A DNA stretch of 64,000 nt from Atherinomorus stipes (Eukaryota > Chordata > Actinopteri > Atheriniformes > Atherinidae), in contig JALJCO010009044.1 in assembly GCA_023101725.1 (NCBI GenBank), positions 1 to 64,000 on the forward strand, read 5' to 3'. The notes under the pieces are model-generated. The model searched no databases, had not been told where the DNA came from, and worked only from the letters and a program-made list of their open reading frames with translations. The translations under genes were made by a program, and so were the position numbers. Below are positions 24,651 through 37,599 of the stretch, piece after piece (positions within the stretch are counted from its first letter, which is position 1; every line of letters starts with the position of its first letter).

Positions 24651-24652
24651 AT

Positions 24653-27600
24653 TCAGTGGACTGATTTTGTATTGTACACTAATGAAGCTTTGAGGATCAG
24701 TGCTATTGCCTGTACTCCAGGGACAATTTTACCTGCCCAGTTTGACCTGAGATAGCTTGGTTTAATGGACAACTGGTGGTTAAACATGCCCTGGTATGTA
24801 CAGTACATGCCTACCAGTGTGAGATTATTGTTGTTACTAAGCTAGTTCAAAGTTAGAAAATGATTGGTCGTCACTCAACACAGAAATGCAAACATTATAG
24901 AAAAATCAATGAAGACAGTTGTTTGCCAAATATTTGCAAAGCCTAAATAAATACAACTACAAATCCATAACATGCAGTACATAATAAGATGTAACTACCA
25001 ACTAGCAGTAGGAGCAAAATATATTACTGGAAGAAATCATGAACTGTTATCCAAAGTATTCTTAAAATTCTGTGTGCGCATTTGTATTCCCAGGCAAGAC
25101 CCTTTGTGTATTTTCTGAGAAGTATCTGTCTAGAATGGTATCTGCATGGGCGTGTTGTTGTTGACAGAGAAAAGGGTGGCCAAAACAACAAATAAAGCTT
25201 CTACAGATCTGGGCATAAAAAAGTTCCTCCTTTTTCTGCCAGAAGTGGTGCACTAATAGTGCATCATTACTGCACTATCACTGGCTGAACGGCTTTTCCC
25301 GCAAATACGCGATCACTTATGGTGTCCAAACTTGGCGTGTAGAAACATCCTTGTTCAGGGCATTTATTTTTGCTCTGAAACCGTTTCCCCTGGGCACACA
25401 GGTGTTTTTCTGTGCGATTGAATTAGCAGAAAAGTTGCTGGTAAGTGGCTGGCAGTCGGCTGGCAGTCGGCTGAAAGGGGAACTTTTTCATGCCCAGATC
25501 TGTAAATATCATCAGTATGCAGTTAAAAGAAAAGCAAATAGACCGCAAAAGCTGTTGGAATCTGAATTAACAACAAGGAGGATGGGAGAGACACCTAAAT
25601 GAGGTATTGAGAAGCTCTGACTGCATAATTATGCATCAATCACGTCCTTCGCCATGCAAGAGGTACACCGGTGAACCTGAATACAGTATTCGCACAAGCA
25701 CAGATGGACAAACACTATGCAGTCTGGCAAATACCCACAGAGGCTAACAGGTAATCTAAGCAGAAATACATTCACTTAGTGCCACATGAATAGAAAAAAA
25801 AAACCTTATTCGGTCACTTTTGCACTTTTGTGTCTCTGCCCCCTCCACCTTTTATTATTATCTACATTCTGTAGATCATCTAGTAATGGAAGCATATCAG
25901 TGGTGCATTGGCAAAGCTACCCAGTGCAGCAGCTAAAAATCTAGCCAGCAACTGACAGTTGACAAATTGTTGTTGGCAGTGATGCAACGAGACTCAAAGA
26001 GAAAAGAGAATGGTGTGTAAATTAGTTGTTTAGTCATTTGCTTGCTTGTGCACACTACAGTTTTAGTTAAATGTTTGCCAATGCATACAGTACAGGACTA
26101 TCTGCAGAAGTGAAAGGAGCGATGTTGTGGTACTTTATTTACAAAGGTCTTTTGTAGTATTAAGGTTAAAGGTGTCATTATCATTGCCTGCAGTCTGTAT
26201 CTCAATCGTAATGAATTTTTAAAACCTATCCAGCTCAATCCAGAGATAGGATCTTTAAGTGGAAGAAAAGACCTAATACCACGCTGTAAATTATAAATCA
26301 GGGTGTTCGAAGTCGAAGGACAAAGGCACAACTTTGTGAATCATCACATTATATTTTGTAATTACATTATAAATTATTTATATTTTCAACAATATAAGAT
26401 TATAAAAACACACACTCAACACATTTGGTCTTTTTTATTGTATTGAGGAGAAGGAGAAATCAGGGCCATTGATAATTTCTTTCAAACTTTAAGTTACAAG
26501 GCACAGTCTTTTGATTACAGAGGCACCACTGGTCAAAGTTAGATGTTGAATTATTTCATCACAAGAATTGAGTTGTAGCAGATTTGGAAATTATTTTGGT
26601 TTGAAAAAAAATCTAATTCCTTTCAATAATCTTATTAACTTCTGAAAAAAAAATGTACTTGATGTTGCCATTTGGATCTTGCTACTGGGATTCAGTGGTT
26701 AAAAAAAAGTAAGTCAGATTTGTATTGAATGCCAACTTGAGCAACACCCTTGGTCTTGCTAAACTTTTGCAGTTTGCAGGTCTTGTTCAATAAGTCTCAA
26801 GTTAATCTGTGACTCTTTGTGACTGCCTGGATTGGCTTTACAGAGATTGACTTTTGCCTGTATTAAAACTCACATAATACTTACCGGAGCATTATAAGCC
26901 GAGTCACCATACTAAAGCATGTGCTACCTCCTAATAAACCAATGGACAATACTATCCAAGTCATCATGCTCTGTATGTAAGGTCCACATTTACCCGAAGA
27001 TTCTAACAGCAGTACCAGACAGTTCTCACATTTCCCCAATTTACTGCTGTCATTAACTTTTTACTACAATCATTACACTTAATCAGTCGTAAACCATAAA
27101 ATGGCTTTACTATAACAGAACTTTGAACAAAGAGTGTGTCCCTTGCAGATCTTCCATCACATGAGGTGGGGGGTGGGGGGGGGGGGGGCAATGTCAAACT
27201 GTCTGCATTGTGTAGGTGTCAGGGAACATTGGAAGAAGACTTGACAAAGTCCTTTTAACTTTTGATTAAAAGCTTGAAAGTTCAAGTCTTTCTATTGCCG
27301 ATGGAATATATAATAAATCCGGATTTTCCAGATATATACACGAGTCCATGGATAGATAAAGACACCTGGATGTTAAAGAAGAGGTTTTACTGCAGTTAGG
27401 AAAGGTCAAAGGTTTGATAAGTGCAGTGCTTAAGAAATGATAAAACAAACCCTCTGTGGCCTTAATACAAGCCAAATGGAAGTCACTGGATGGATCAAAA
27501 TGTTCAAATTACTTTCTTAACTTTTTTCTGGTGTTAGTCACTTTAGCACAATTTCACTCTTTTACTATCTACTAAGCCACATATTCACTAACCCCCTTTA

Positions 27601-29370
27601 TCAAACTGAAGGTTGTGGAATTAAAGATTAAAAGAGCATGCAGTATAAATTGGATCTTGGCAACTTATAAGGAAAAGTATTTGACATGTACTGTTTGCAC
27701 ATTCATGTCAAGTTACTGCTTAAATATGAACTCCATTTTTCTACTCCATTATTGTGGGTGAAGCCAAGCAGAAAAGGAAAACAAAAGAAACTGTGGAATG
27801 AAGTGAGAATGCTGAGTTCACCAGACCACCGTAAACCACTAAATCTCTGCTTGAGGCGAGCTGCTCAAGGCAGCATTAGGCACTACAAGCATAAACACAT
27901 GTAAATCTCTGACTGAATACAGGAATCAAGTTAGATTGCAGATAATACAGGTGCAAGGTTCCCACATGGGATGAATATATTATAGTCTGCAAAAAGGCTG
28001 ATACCACTGGTTCTGCTGCATCACTTGTTCTTGTTGTTATTGTTGTTTTTTTTTGGACTTTTTTGTTTTTGTTTTTTTTCGGGGGGGGGGTTGTACAGTC
28101 TTGTTATGACACTTAATAAAAAGCTATGCTGAATATAAAATCTACTGTATTAAGATCTTAATACACTAATCAGTGATTTAAATAATCACATATAATAACA
28201 TGATGAAGAACAAATCCATCATAGTTTGATTACCAAAGCCTAAACCGCATATTTGTTATTTATTAGAATGATGTCACTTAACTAAAAGTAGATGGAATTG
28301 AAAAGCAAAAACACAGATAACAAAGTGTAGATTTTGACTTAACTTAGTTACTTAACAACTAGAAGTAAAACCTTTAAAAAGCTGGGAAAAAGGTATGTTT
28401 ATATTGACTTGCCCACTCATACAAAAACTGTTAATAATAAATGTAAATGGGCAAATCTTATGTTGACTATTAACTCATTCTTTTTTCCTTGTTTACATCC
28501 AAGTCTTATGAATTTAGCTACTGATCAATCCAGCAGCCTTTTTTGTACCGTCTTTATTGAAATTGCCAGTCCTAATCTGCCAACGTGGACAGCAACATGA
28601 ATGTCTGGACTGACAACGTTAGACAGTGGTCTACAGTAATCGATAACATTAGGTATGCTATCTGAAGCTCATATTAGTCAGACACCGCTGCATTATTGTA
28701 AAGTTGTAAACTATGATTCATCTGACAGGAATGGTTTTTATTGATTGACAATCCACACTGGAATACAAAATACATAACTTGTTATAAAGTTTGTAAAGTA
28801 ATTGTTCAGAACTTTTCCTAACGCTGTTAAATTTCTATTAAGTCAGATATTTGGCATAGTTTAGTTTAGACTGCAGGGCACCATGGACATGATCTGTTTG
28901 TATTTCTGACTGAATTATAACGTTACATTTCACAATATCTCCCAGATTAGTGATTTAATCTCAGCAACATTGCAGCTCCTTGTCTCTTTGTCCGTTAGCA
29001 TTACTAGCATAACAAACTTTATCCGTTGTGTCATGTTAAGCTGGACAGCTACATGGATACGTATAATATAGTGTCACATTGGGGACTTCACCAAAATTCA
29101 ACACATTTTTGTAGTTTGGTTATAAATCCAGTATTCCCTCTCCGTGACAGCATGTCATACCTCCTCTGCTCTCTGGTGGTCCACACAATAGCAGACAGAC
29201 AGCATCAGCCACTGTCCTCCCCAGTGTCACAGACAGACAGCAGCAATCTTCATGAAGTAAAAGTCTGTCATCTTTGCCTTTGCTTTTCACTTCATATAAA
29301 TATGCTCCATTGTTTTTCAAACAGCCAAGAAATGTGTAAGTCCTTCCAGGTTTCCTTTCAATTGTTAAGA
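24653..29370. other. Unclassified non-coding stretch
   Basis: Apart from the fold-back at 25202-25504, nothing is recognised over about 4.7 kb. There is a G-run at 27166-27188, a T-rich block with a G-run at 28046-28091, and scattered short frames without known motifs. Confidence 0.4.
25202..25504. repeat. Fold-back repeat, about 300 bp
   Basis: TACAGATCTGGGCATAAAAA at 25202 is the inverse of the sequence ending at 25504, with complementarity of roughly 36 bases and a few mismatches. The right arm is preceded by two direct copies of CTGGCAGTCGG (25449-25471). No target duplication was found, so it may be the core of a larger element or a MITE fragment. Confidence 0.6.
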
Positions 29371-29812
29371 AAATACATTACTCAAAAATATATAGGGAAC
29401 ACTTAAATAACAAATTTTAAATCTCAATTAATGAAATATTGTGAAAATGTTAATTCACAATATTCTAGAGAGTGTTGAGAACAAAATAACATAATTATCA
29501 ATGTAAATCAAAATTATTATCCCGTAGAGATTCAGAACCACACTCAAAATAAAAGTGGAAAATCACACTGCAGGTTGGTCAAACGTCAGCAAAAAATTCT
29601 TCTAGACAAGTCAAAATAAGGCTCAGTAGTGTGTGTGTGGCCTCCATGTGCCTTTATGACCTCCCTACAACACCTAGGCATGTTTAGATGCAGTGGCAGA
29701 TGTTCTCCTGAGGGATTACCTTCCAAACTTGGATTAAAGAATCAGTCAACTGCTGGACATTCTGTGGTGTAACGTGCCGTTGGTGGATGGAATGAGACAT
29801 GATATCCTGGAT
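29371..29812 (-). pseudogene. Tc1-like transposon 3' part with transposase relic
   Basis: Read on the minus strand, the 3' end of a Tc1-like transposase is visible. It encodes IMSHSIHQRHVTPQNVQQLT and then a QVWKVIPQE block near 29700-29800. This corresponds to the conserved end of Tc1 transposases after the catalytic Glu. A stop and a frameshift follow, then the 3' untranslated region with GAGGCCACACACACTACTGA. The outer end near 29371-29405 includes ATATAGGGAACACTTAAATA, the terminal-repeat type of a widespread fish Tc1 family. The relic is cut at 29812 by the hAT end at 29813. The upstream half of the transposase is not in this window. Confidence 0.8.
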
Positions 29813-31060
29813 CAGGGGCGGACTGGGACAATAATTCAGGCCGGGAATTTGATACCATCCCAGGCCACCTCCACCAAATTAATGCAAAACACTCAGAGTG
29901 AATTAGGCTGGACGCCTACTGATGTAAAACTGTAAAATAATAAAACAAAGGCCCCACATGTGGCCACACACAGCTTTTTGTTTCTTTCCCTTACAAAATA
30001 AACATTTGTTGTGCTACAACAACCTGCATGCAAATCACATCAACTGAAATTCTGATTAATCAACTACAATATGGTTAAATGTGCAGTCTGTACAATTATC
30101 CATATTGCAAATCAAATAAAGTTGCACAATCATCCACCTTAACTTGATACTCAGCCTATTTATAATCTAACAGGTTGTTCTATTTACAGTATTATTCTAA
30201 AACTATCACCACCTTAAATTAATCACCTTAAATTGTACCTGAAGGTTCTTGCTGTGATTCCTCACTGCTGCTGACAGTACCTGCTCCCTTCTCCATCTTT
30301 GTTAAAAATAAATAAATAAATCCATTAGCCACCCATAATTTCCCAGATTTTTGGATTCAGAACCTGACCATTTTATAAGCATTGGCTGTGTTAATATTTT
30401 CTTGATCTCATTTTTTTTTTTTTTTTTTTACCAGCTTAAGTAGAGGTTAAATAAATTAAATATACAAGGATTTCACTATTCATAATCATGTATTATCTTA
30501 CATCTGTATAGTTAACCATATGCTAAAATCTACAATATCCTTTGTTACATTTTATCTTTTTTTTTTTTTACTGAAGCAAGTTTTAGCTTATCAGCTCATC
30601 ATTAAGCTAGCTGGATGGATGTGTGTGCATCTGTTGTCACTTTTCACCACTAATGTGTTTATATCTCACCTGCTCCCTGACTGACAAACATGTCAGTTAT
30701 TTTGATGCACTTTTCCCCACCTGTTGCTGTGTATTTTTCTTCCTCTTGTTAAGTCTTGCCCTCTGCTCCACGTTTTATCTTGCCCTGACGCTGCTGCTCC
30801 ATCTTGCCCCTCGTCAGCTCGTCAGAGCTACGTAGGGAGCAGCAAGGGGGTGGAGGGGGCGCATGTCTGCAGTGGTGGCAGAGTCACAAAAAGAGACTGA
30901 GAAACGCAAGGGGGGGGGGGGGGGGGCTCAATGTTTCTGCCTGCGTCTGTGAGTTTTATGAGCTTCAAGGGGACAGCCAGTATGACAGATTATTTATTCA
31001 AAACTCAAACAGGACTGTACAGGCCAGTTTGGCGGCAAGGCCATGGAGGAACTGTTGACA
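29813..31060. mobile_element. hAT-type left end (right end not found)
   Basis: The sequence starts CAGGGGCGGACTGGGACAAT, a characteristic end of a fish hAT group. It interrupts the Tc1-like relic right after TCCTGGAT. The inverse end was not found downstream, so the 3' limit is only an estimate. The interior has A-rich and T-rich runs, a G-run at 30910-30926 and no transposase frame. Confidence 0.55.
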
Positions 31061-31626
31061 CACTTCAGTAGGGCTGAAGCTATAGAATATTTTGGTAATC
31101 AAGTATTCTATTGTACAGTGGCCCTATTGAATATCCCATCGATTAATTGAGTAATCGGATAAAACATGCTGTTGCTTAATTAAATATTAATTATAAATAT
31201 ACAATAAAAATTGACAGGCTACCAAGTGATGGCAATAAATATTTTTAATTTTTGAGGAAAAAATATGTTATTGGATTATGTCAAATAGTATAAGCTTCTT
31301 AGAAAATATCAAATTAAATAACTTCCCCCTAACATTTCCATGATGAAGACATAAATTGATGTAAATTAGTTTAAACCTGCACTGTGGCGTGGTGGTTAGC
31401 ACCGCAGCCTCACAGTAAGGTTGCTAGTTTGATTCCCGGCTGGGGAGGGGGTTCGAACAATTCCAACTGTGGCCTTCCTGTGTGGAGTTTGCATGTTCTC
31501 CCCGTGTATGTGTGGGTTCTCTCCGGGTACTCCGGCTTCCTCCCACCGTCCAAAGACATGTATGTTAGGTTAATTGATCACTCTAAATTGCCCCTAGGAA
31601 TGAATGTGAGCGTGAATGGTTGTCTG

Positions 31627-32652
31627 CAGTGGTGTAGTCTACGTGATACGCAGGTATACGCCGTATACTCACTAGAAAAAGTCCCAAATTACCGTATAAT
31701 CACTGAAAAATGCGCACAGATACGTGTCAGCATGTTTTTGTTGCATAACTTTCCCGTTCAGAAATTCCCCATTTTCTGTGTGAGGAAGCGGCACGTCTGA
31801 ACTGTCAAGCCTGAAGCTCATGTTAACTGCTGAGTTTGCGTCCTACGGTAAAAACCAGCCTTAACGAAGCAGTGAAGAACAGCAGCACGATCCGCCAACG
31901 CTGGTCAGCTGAGAAGTGCGTCACATGTACAATGCGTGCACGTGCGTTGTAGATGAGGGCTGGAGCAGCAACTCCTTTCCAGCTTCTCTTTCGATTTTGG
32001 CTTAAAGGGCAATTCCACTCAAATAATTTTGTACTGACAACATTTAACTCGGTCCGGTGTAAAAACTACAACATGTAGACTTTTCATTAAAGAACAGTTT
32101 CTGATTTATGAAACCTATAAATGAATAAATGAGGAGAAAATGAGAACAAATGAGGAGGAGAAAAGGAGAACAAGTGATGAGAAGAGAACAAATAGGAGAG
32201 AATGAATTAGGAAGAAAAAAGAACAAATAATGAGATAAGAGCAGGTGAGAGGAGAACGTGATGATGAGGAGGGTCAGTGATGAGTCAAAGAGAAGACAAA
32301 CGGTGAATACTGTATGAACTGTTCTGCGTGAGTGCAGTGCACGTGTTTTAGCAACATACAGGACTGTCTCAGAAAATTAGAATTCATGATATTCTAATAT
32401 TTTGAGACAGGATATTTGAGTTTTCTTAACCTGTAGCCATAATCAGCAATATTTCAGTTGATTTGCAATGAATCCAGAATGTATGACATTTTCATGTTTT
32501 TTTAATTTCATCCTATCTCAAAATATTTTTGTATTTTGTATATACAATATAGTATATATTATATAGTTTTGTCTTTTTTCAATTGGGGGGAGGGACACAC
32601 ACACACACACAGCCACAGTATACCGACTAGAATCAACTAGACTACACCACTG
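31627..32652. mobile_element. hAT-type element inside the SINE
   Basis: The octamer GTTGTCTG flanks both sides (31619-31626 and 32653-32660). The inverted ends are CAGTGGTGTAGTCTA and TAGACTACACCACTG. The SINE reads continuously across the junction once one octamer is removed. It has no transposase. It contains a fragment of another MITE (32358-32530) and a (CA)n near 32595-32611. Confidence 0.92.
32358..32530. repeat. MITE fragment, CTGTCTCAGAAAATTAGAAT type
   Basis: ACAGGACTGTCTCAGAAAAT at 32359 matches the end of a very common fish palindromic MITE. The body includes TTGAGACAGGATATTTGAGT and GAATCCAGAATGTATGACAT. The other terminus is missing, so this copy is truncated or internally deleted. 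Confidence 0.65.
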
Positions 32653-33339
32653 GTTGTCTGTCTCTGTGTGTTGGCCCTGCGACAGACTGGCGACCTGTCC
32701 AGGGTGTACCCCGCTTCTCGCCTGATAATAGCTGGGATAGGCTCCAGCAACCTTGGACCCTGAACTGGATAAGCGGTACAGAAAATGACCAATGACTAGT
32801 TTAAACCCAACATTTTCTGAGACAAAAATATTTTTAAAAAAATAATTTTTTCTAAGTATTTTCCAAGTATCAAAAACAAAAAAAAAAAATCATGAGTGTA
32901 AGAACACATCGCCACTGTTGGATAGCATGTTTCATCTGTTTTCCACCATATCAGAGGATTATCTTTGTTGCTGCTACGACATTTGCACCATTGTCCGGTG
33001 GAATGTTGAATGTCTGATATCTAACTTGAAACCAACTTCACCGCGGTCCAGACTTAGCCGTGCTCGCTTCATGTTAGTTTAGACGAGTCGTCTTACAGCT
33101 GCTCTGACAGGGAAGACAGCAACTCGCGGGCGGCTTTCTCTGATGTCTTTAGGCTACATCGCCCCCCGCTGGTAGGATGTTTTATTACCACCACATTGTG
33201 ACATTTAACAAAACTCCACGACGTACACTACATGAATTAACTCTGTTTTATAACACCGTTGGATGATCGAAAAAAATTTACGTGATCAAAAAAATTCTTA
33301 ACTATCAATTAACAATCATCGATTAATTGTGCCCATCCC

Positions 33340-33640
33340 TAGTGGCACATCACCCCCATATAGGCTTCTGTTGTGATTGCATACGGTGCCAGTCTCTTAC
33401 AGGGCTTTCTTCACCTTTTTGGTATGTTCACAGTTTTATTCCAACCATTTTGTAAAGAAGGTTGGAGATGGAATTTCATAATTTGGATGGAAAGTGATCA
33501 TCATTGCCTCAAAGCCACTGTCCTCCATCATGTTCAGCGGGCACATGTCTGTAACCAACATAGGTTGCAGTCTGCCAGAACAGCCGCTTGTATTGGGGTG
33601 GACTTGTCTGATACTTTTACCAGGAACTTCATAGCAAGCT
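33340..33640 (-). pseudogene. hAT (ZBED-type) transposase relic
   Basis: The minus strand between about 33550 and 33420 encodes MLVTDMCPLNMMEDSGFEAM followed by ITFHPNYEIPSPTFFTKWLE. This fits the region of hAT/ZBED transposases where VTDMRP-L--VED-GF leads to a P-Y-(I/L)PSR block. A stop follows, and after a frameshift the next motif is AITTEAYMGVMCH near 33350-33390, the counterpart of the TEAY-GVTCH motif that begins the RNase H-like domain. The relic stops near 33340, where a CCCATCCCTA end of another element adjoins. The catalytic residues and dimerisation domain are absent, so this is a dead fragment. Confidence 0.78.
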
Positions 33641-33644
33641 GTGG

Positions 33645-36600
33645 TAGTTTATTGAAAAAGAGATGAAGAAAACTAACTTAAAAGATATGTTAAATGATGA
33701 ATGTTGTCAGAAGATAAGCCTTACTGACCCAGTAATATGAAAACTAAAATTAATAGACATGTATTATGAATAATCTGTTAATAGCAGATCTACACACTCA
33801 CATGTCACAGCATCACATACTGTGAGCTTACAGATCAGCTATGTTCAAATTTCTGAAATATACATGGCTAATCTAAATATAGTATAAAGTAACCAGTAAG
33901 ATGCCAAATCATTGTTGTGTAGTAAAACTACAATATTTGGTGGGCAACAAAGGAGTGACTCAGTAAAAGCAAGACTTAGGGTGACTTAATTACTGTTTTA
34001 CCAACCCTCAGTCTCAAAAATGCGCACTGGCAGAATCATATCATGCTGGCAGTAAACAAAGTGGATATGCCTCTTCGCAGGTCGAGTCCTAATGACAACA
34101 AAGTCAATCAGGTGACGTGTAGGCCAGCTGACTGGCAGTCATCCAGGAATTCACATAACCACAGCTACTCATGTAACTTTTGTTATAGCTTTTCTTATAG
34201 CTGATGTTTCCAATAAGCCGTGGTATGCGGTGAAAGCTGAATATGTCCATGGTGGTGACATTTATACAGATTATTTGTTTGATAACTCTAACAGAAGGAA
34301 TAACTGACAGATAGTCCACAACAATTTAAAAAACATGGACCTGATGGGTGGAACTGATGATAGCTGCGTTTGTGGCTTATGATTAAACAGACAGGGTTAA
34401 CAGTGCAAATAAATGTAAATAAAGTAGGCTAAATGCTTCTTCTTCTGCTGCTGCTTCTTCTTCTTCTGAATTGACAGACTGAACGCCGCTTTGGCGTAAT
34501 GCTGCCCTCACACTTTGAAGACGTATCTGCATTTAAGGGGTGTCCCATTTCTAAATCACAAAATATCCCTTAACACTTGGTTTTGAGGGCTACTAAGATT
34601 GAGGGTTGAGCTTGAGGGTTAAGATTGAGGATTAAGATAGGAACTGGAATTGGCCATTAGAGTTAAGGAAACATTTGACCAATGCCAACAAAAGTTTTGG
34701 TACAGTCTATTGAGTTGAACTTTTGTCATTGACGAAATACTTATTTTCTACCATAATTTGCAAATACATTCTTTAAAAAATCCTACAATGTGATTTCCTG
34801 GATTTTTTTTTCTCATTCTGTCTCTCATAGTTGAAGTGTACCTATGACAAAAATTACAGACCTCTCTAATCTTTCTAAGTAGGAGAACTTGCACAATCAG
34901 TGGTTGACTAATTTTTTTTCCCCCATTGTGAATGTGTTGATTGGAGGTACAAAAGGAAACAAATAGCACATCCTGACTTTGACAAAGTAAAGTCAAGTAG
35001 GTTGTTTGGATTACAAGTTTCCTAACATGACAAGTAAACACCAATGGAAAGAAGAAGCAGCTGAAGCCAATTTTCAGTAAATGTTCATGTTTCATGGTTC
35101 TATGCCCGTAGTAGACTTGCAACACATACTGCATACACATACAGTTGCTCACAGCACTGTGAAAAATATCTGATGTTCATTTCAGTTCAACCTTTTTTAG
35201 CCTGTCACTCAACATGAACACATAGTCAAAACACAGAGTTTTCTGAGCCCATAATTTATGGCAGACAACAGCCAGCAGCACAGGCAGGTGGCTATTAGTT
35301 CTGATAAATTATGAATCAACTTTATCATGCTGGCTGTCTGTTTTATGCTGGAAATAATTTATTCCTTGGAGGCAGTACATTTGGACAGTATATATTTCCC
35401 GCACTTTTTTTCTTCTCCTTTTTACATGAGGGAAGATATGATTCTGTATAGTTTCTTTTTTTAATTTCTATGAATGTCTTAGTTGTTTGCGTTTACGAGC
35501 GTTGGAGGTACCTGTGTCATTGAGATAAACTTGAGATTGTATGTGTGCATCTATTTCTTTGATCCTTGTGGGGCCATTTTGATTGTGTATGATAAAGACA
35601 AATGAGCTGACAGCAAAGTGCTTTGCTCAAACCACCAGACAATATATGAATCTCCATCAGCTCCAGAACACACACACCCACACACACACACACTAATGAC
35701 ACATTTGACTTGTGCTAATCATGGGAAAAGACCAAGGTGGACTCACATGAAAGTCCAATTAGAGGAGACAGTTAAAAGTGTTAAGGAATAATTACAGCAA
35801 CGCAGGATGTTCCGCCTGTTTTCCACTGAGGTATTATCCCTTTTCTTTCTCCATCAACACACCATTCATTTCCATTTTCAATCAAATTTGAAACAATACC
35901 TCTGATGTTGGAAGCACATGTTTGAGCCAGCACTGTTCATTGATGGACTTGCTAAATAGAGAGTGTGTTATTTTGAGAATGGAGGATGGCTCTTGCTGAA
36001 GTAAATTGAAATATTTTTGACAAATGATGCTCCCTTTCAGAAAACCATAACTGAACAATTAGGACAAGAATTAGCTACTGTACTTAAGCAAGCCTGTAAC
36101 TGGCTTAAACACAGAAATCAGCTGACGGGATTTTGTCAAAAACACAGACAGTGAAGGGTGAAGGTGTTTCTCTTGACTTACAACCCTCTTAAATCTGGCT
36201 TACAAATTCAGTTCAGGCTTGTCCTCATTTAAAAAAAATTCTTCTGCATGGCATGCTCATCTTTCTCTGAGCTTATACAGTAACTAAACTCAAGGTTATT
36301 CTGACCTTCTGACCAATTGATCTTTAATGCCCCACAGCATGAAATGATAATGAGATTATAGGGTTTAAAAAACAACAACAACAAAATAATTCTAATAATA
36401 ATTAATTAAAAGACTTATTCCAAAGGGTGATGGCTGCTGGCAGGAATGATCTTCTATACCTCTCCGTCATACAGTGAACCTGACAAAGCCTCCCACTGAA
36501 CACAGTGTTGAATCTTCACCGTGTTGTGTAGAGGGTGGGAAGAATCCTCGAACACTTTCAGCAGATTGTGCAGCATTCTTTTTTGGACAATCAACTCCAG

Positions 36601-36744
36601 TGGCTTCAGAGTTATCCCCAGAACATTTTTATTTAGTCAATGCAAAGTGAAAATTTCTATTTGGGTCACCTTAGTTAAATATGTTCCATACTGTGATTTT
36701 GAACTTTGCGGCATTATTTTATTTTTTTTTTTTGCTCATGTCAT
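33645..36744. other. Unclassified non-coding stretch
   Basis: No gene or transposon is recognised. There is a (CTT)n-like microsatellite at 34437-34466 and (CA)n near 35667-35693. Several 60-134 codon frames have no recognisable motif. Confidence 0.4.
34437..34466. repeat. (CTT)n/(CTG) microsatellite
   Basis: Imperfect trinucleotide repeat of CTT with CTG interruptions. Confidence 0.9.
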
Positions 36745-36872
36745 GTCAGTCATTTTCTATACCGCTCATCCAGTTCAGGGTCGCGGGGGTTGCTGGAGCC
36801 TATCCCAGCTATTAACAGGCGAGAGGCGGGGTACACCCTGGACAGGTCGCCAGTCTGTCGCAGGTCACCAGT
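36745..36872 (-). mobile_element. SINE 3' part, minus strand
   Basis: This is the reverse complement of the 3' half of the SINE at 31378-32796. It has CTATACCGCTCATCCAGTTC, then TATCCCAGCTATTAACAGGC and TACACCCTGGACAGGTCGCC. The 5' tRNA-like half is missing, as in a typical 5'-truncated copy. Confidence 0.82.
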
Positions 36873-37261
36873 CTTTTTGCTCTTAATACAAATTCACTCA
36901 GTTAAATTTTGCACCAGAGTAAATCCAAAGTCTTTAATAGAACAGAAACACAATTTATAGGTTATGTTGCCTCCATCTTCGACATTATATACCATTGGAT
37001 TTAGTGGCAAGTTTATCTGCTTGTATCCTTCACAATCATGGTGCAACTTTCACGTCCAAACTGAACACAATTTCTCAACAACCTGCTCTGAATGTGAACA
37101 GAACAAAGGCAGTAAACACTTACTGTAACTCAAATTTATAGGATAACAATCATAAAAGGGCAATTTCCTGTTGAAATTGCTTTTTCCATGAGCCTTTGTG
37201 GTCCGGATATGTTGAGTTTTGAAAATAGCCCCGCCCCCTCTGTTGTTCATGCATGCTAAAG

Positions 37262-37590
37262 CTAAAACAACTTAAAGGTAGAGTCCGGAGTCCCCCCACC
37301 ATTTCTGTTTGCAAACAACAGTATTCAAACTGAGCGCCCCTCCCTCTCAGGCTAATGGCCGCCTCGTTCTTCAGCCTATTTAGCTTCAAGCCTCTCCTTC
37401 AGAGCTCAGAAGCGGGTAAAAGCCAAACCAATATTAACCCCAGTTTGCAATGTGTGCACGATCTAAAGCTCTTACCTTTTCTTTGGTGCATCTGCCGTTT
37501 TTCTCTCTTTTTTTTTCAAGAGGCCGAGTGACTGGCGTCTGCTCCAATCATGAGCTTATTTCCACACAGTGTCATGCCCTTAGTTCCACG
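37262..37590. other. Unclassified stretch, possible MITE end
   Basis: CTTAAAGGTAGAGTCCGGAG near 37272 resembles the TTAAAGG-type ends seen in R1 copies, but no partner end was found. No gene is seen. Confidence 0.3.
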
Positions 37591-37599
37591 GCCGCGGGA

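Larger units (their letters stand above)
31378..32796 (+). mobile_element. tRNA-derived SINE with 11-bp target duplication, interrupted
   Basis: The direct repeat TAGTTTAAACC flanks the element exactly (31367-31377 and 32797-32807), as expected for LINE-driven retroposition. The 5' part has an A-box-like TGGCGTGGTGGTTAGCA and a B-box-like region ending TTGATTCCC. The body contains GTGGAGTTTGCATGTTCTCC, TACTCCGGCTTCCTCCCACC, AGACTGGCGACCTGTCCAGG and CTGGATAAGCGGTA, the order known from an abundant fish SINE family. A 1026-bp hAT element (31627-32652) splits it. Without the insertion it would be about 385 bp. Confidence 0.88.

Noticed and set aside
31073..33342. One large hAT from TAGGGCTGAAGC to CCCATCCCTA
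   Set aside because: The two ends differ (TAGGGCTGAA against TAGGGATGGG) and the flanking octamers CACTTCAG and GTGGCACA do not match. They are probably ends of two different elements.
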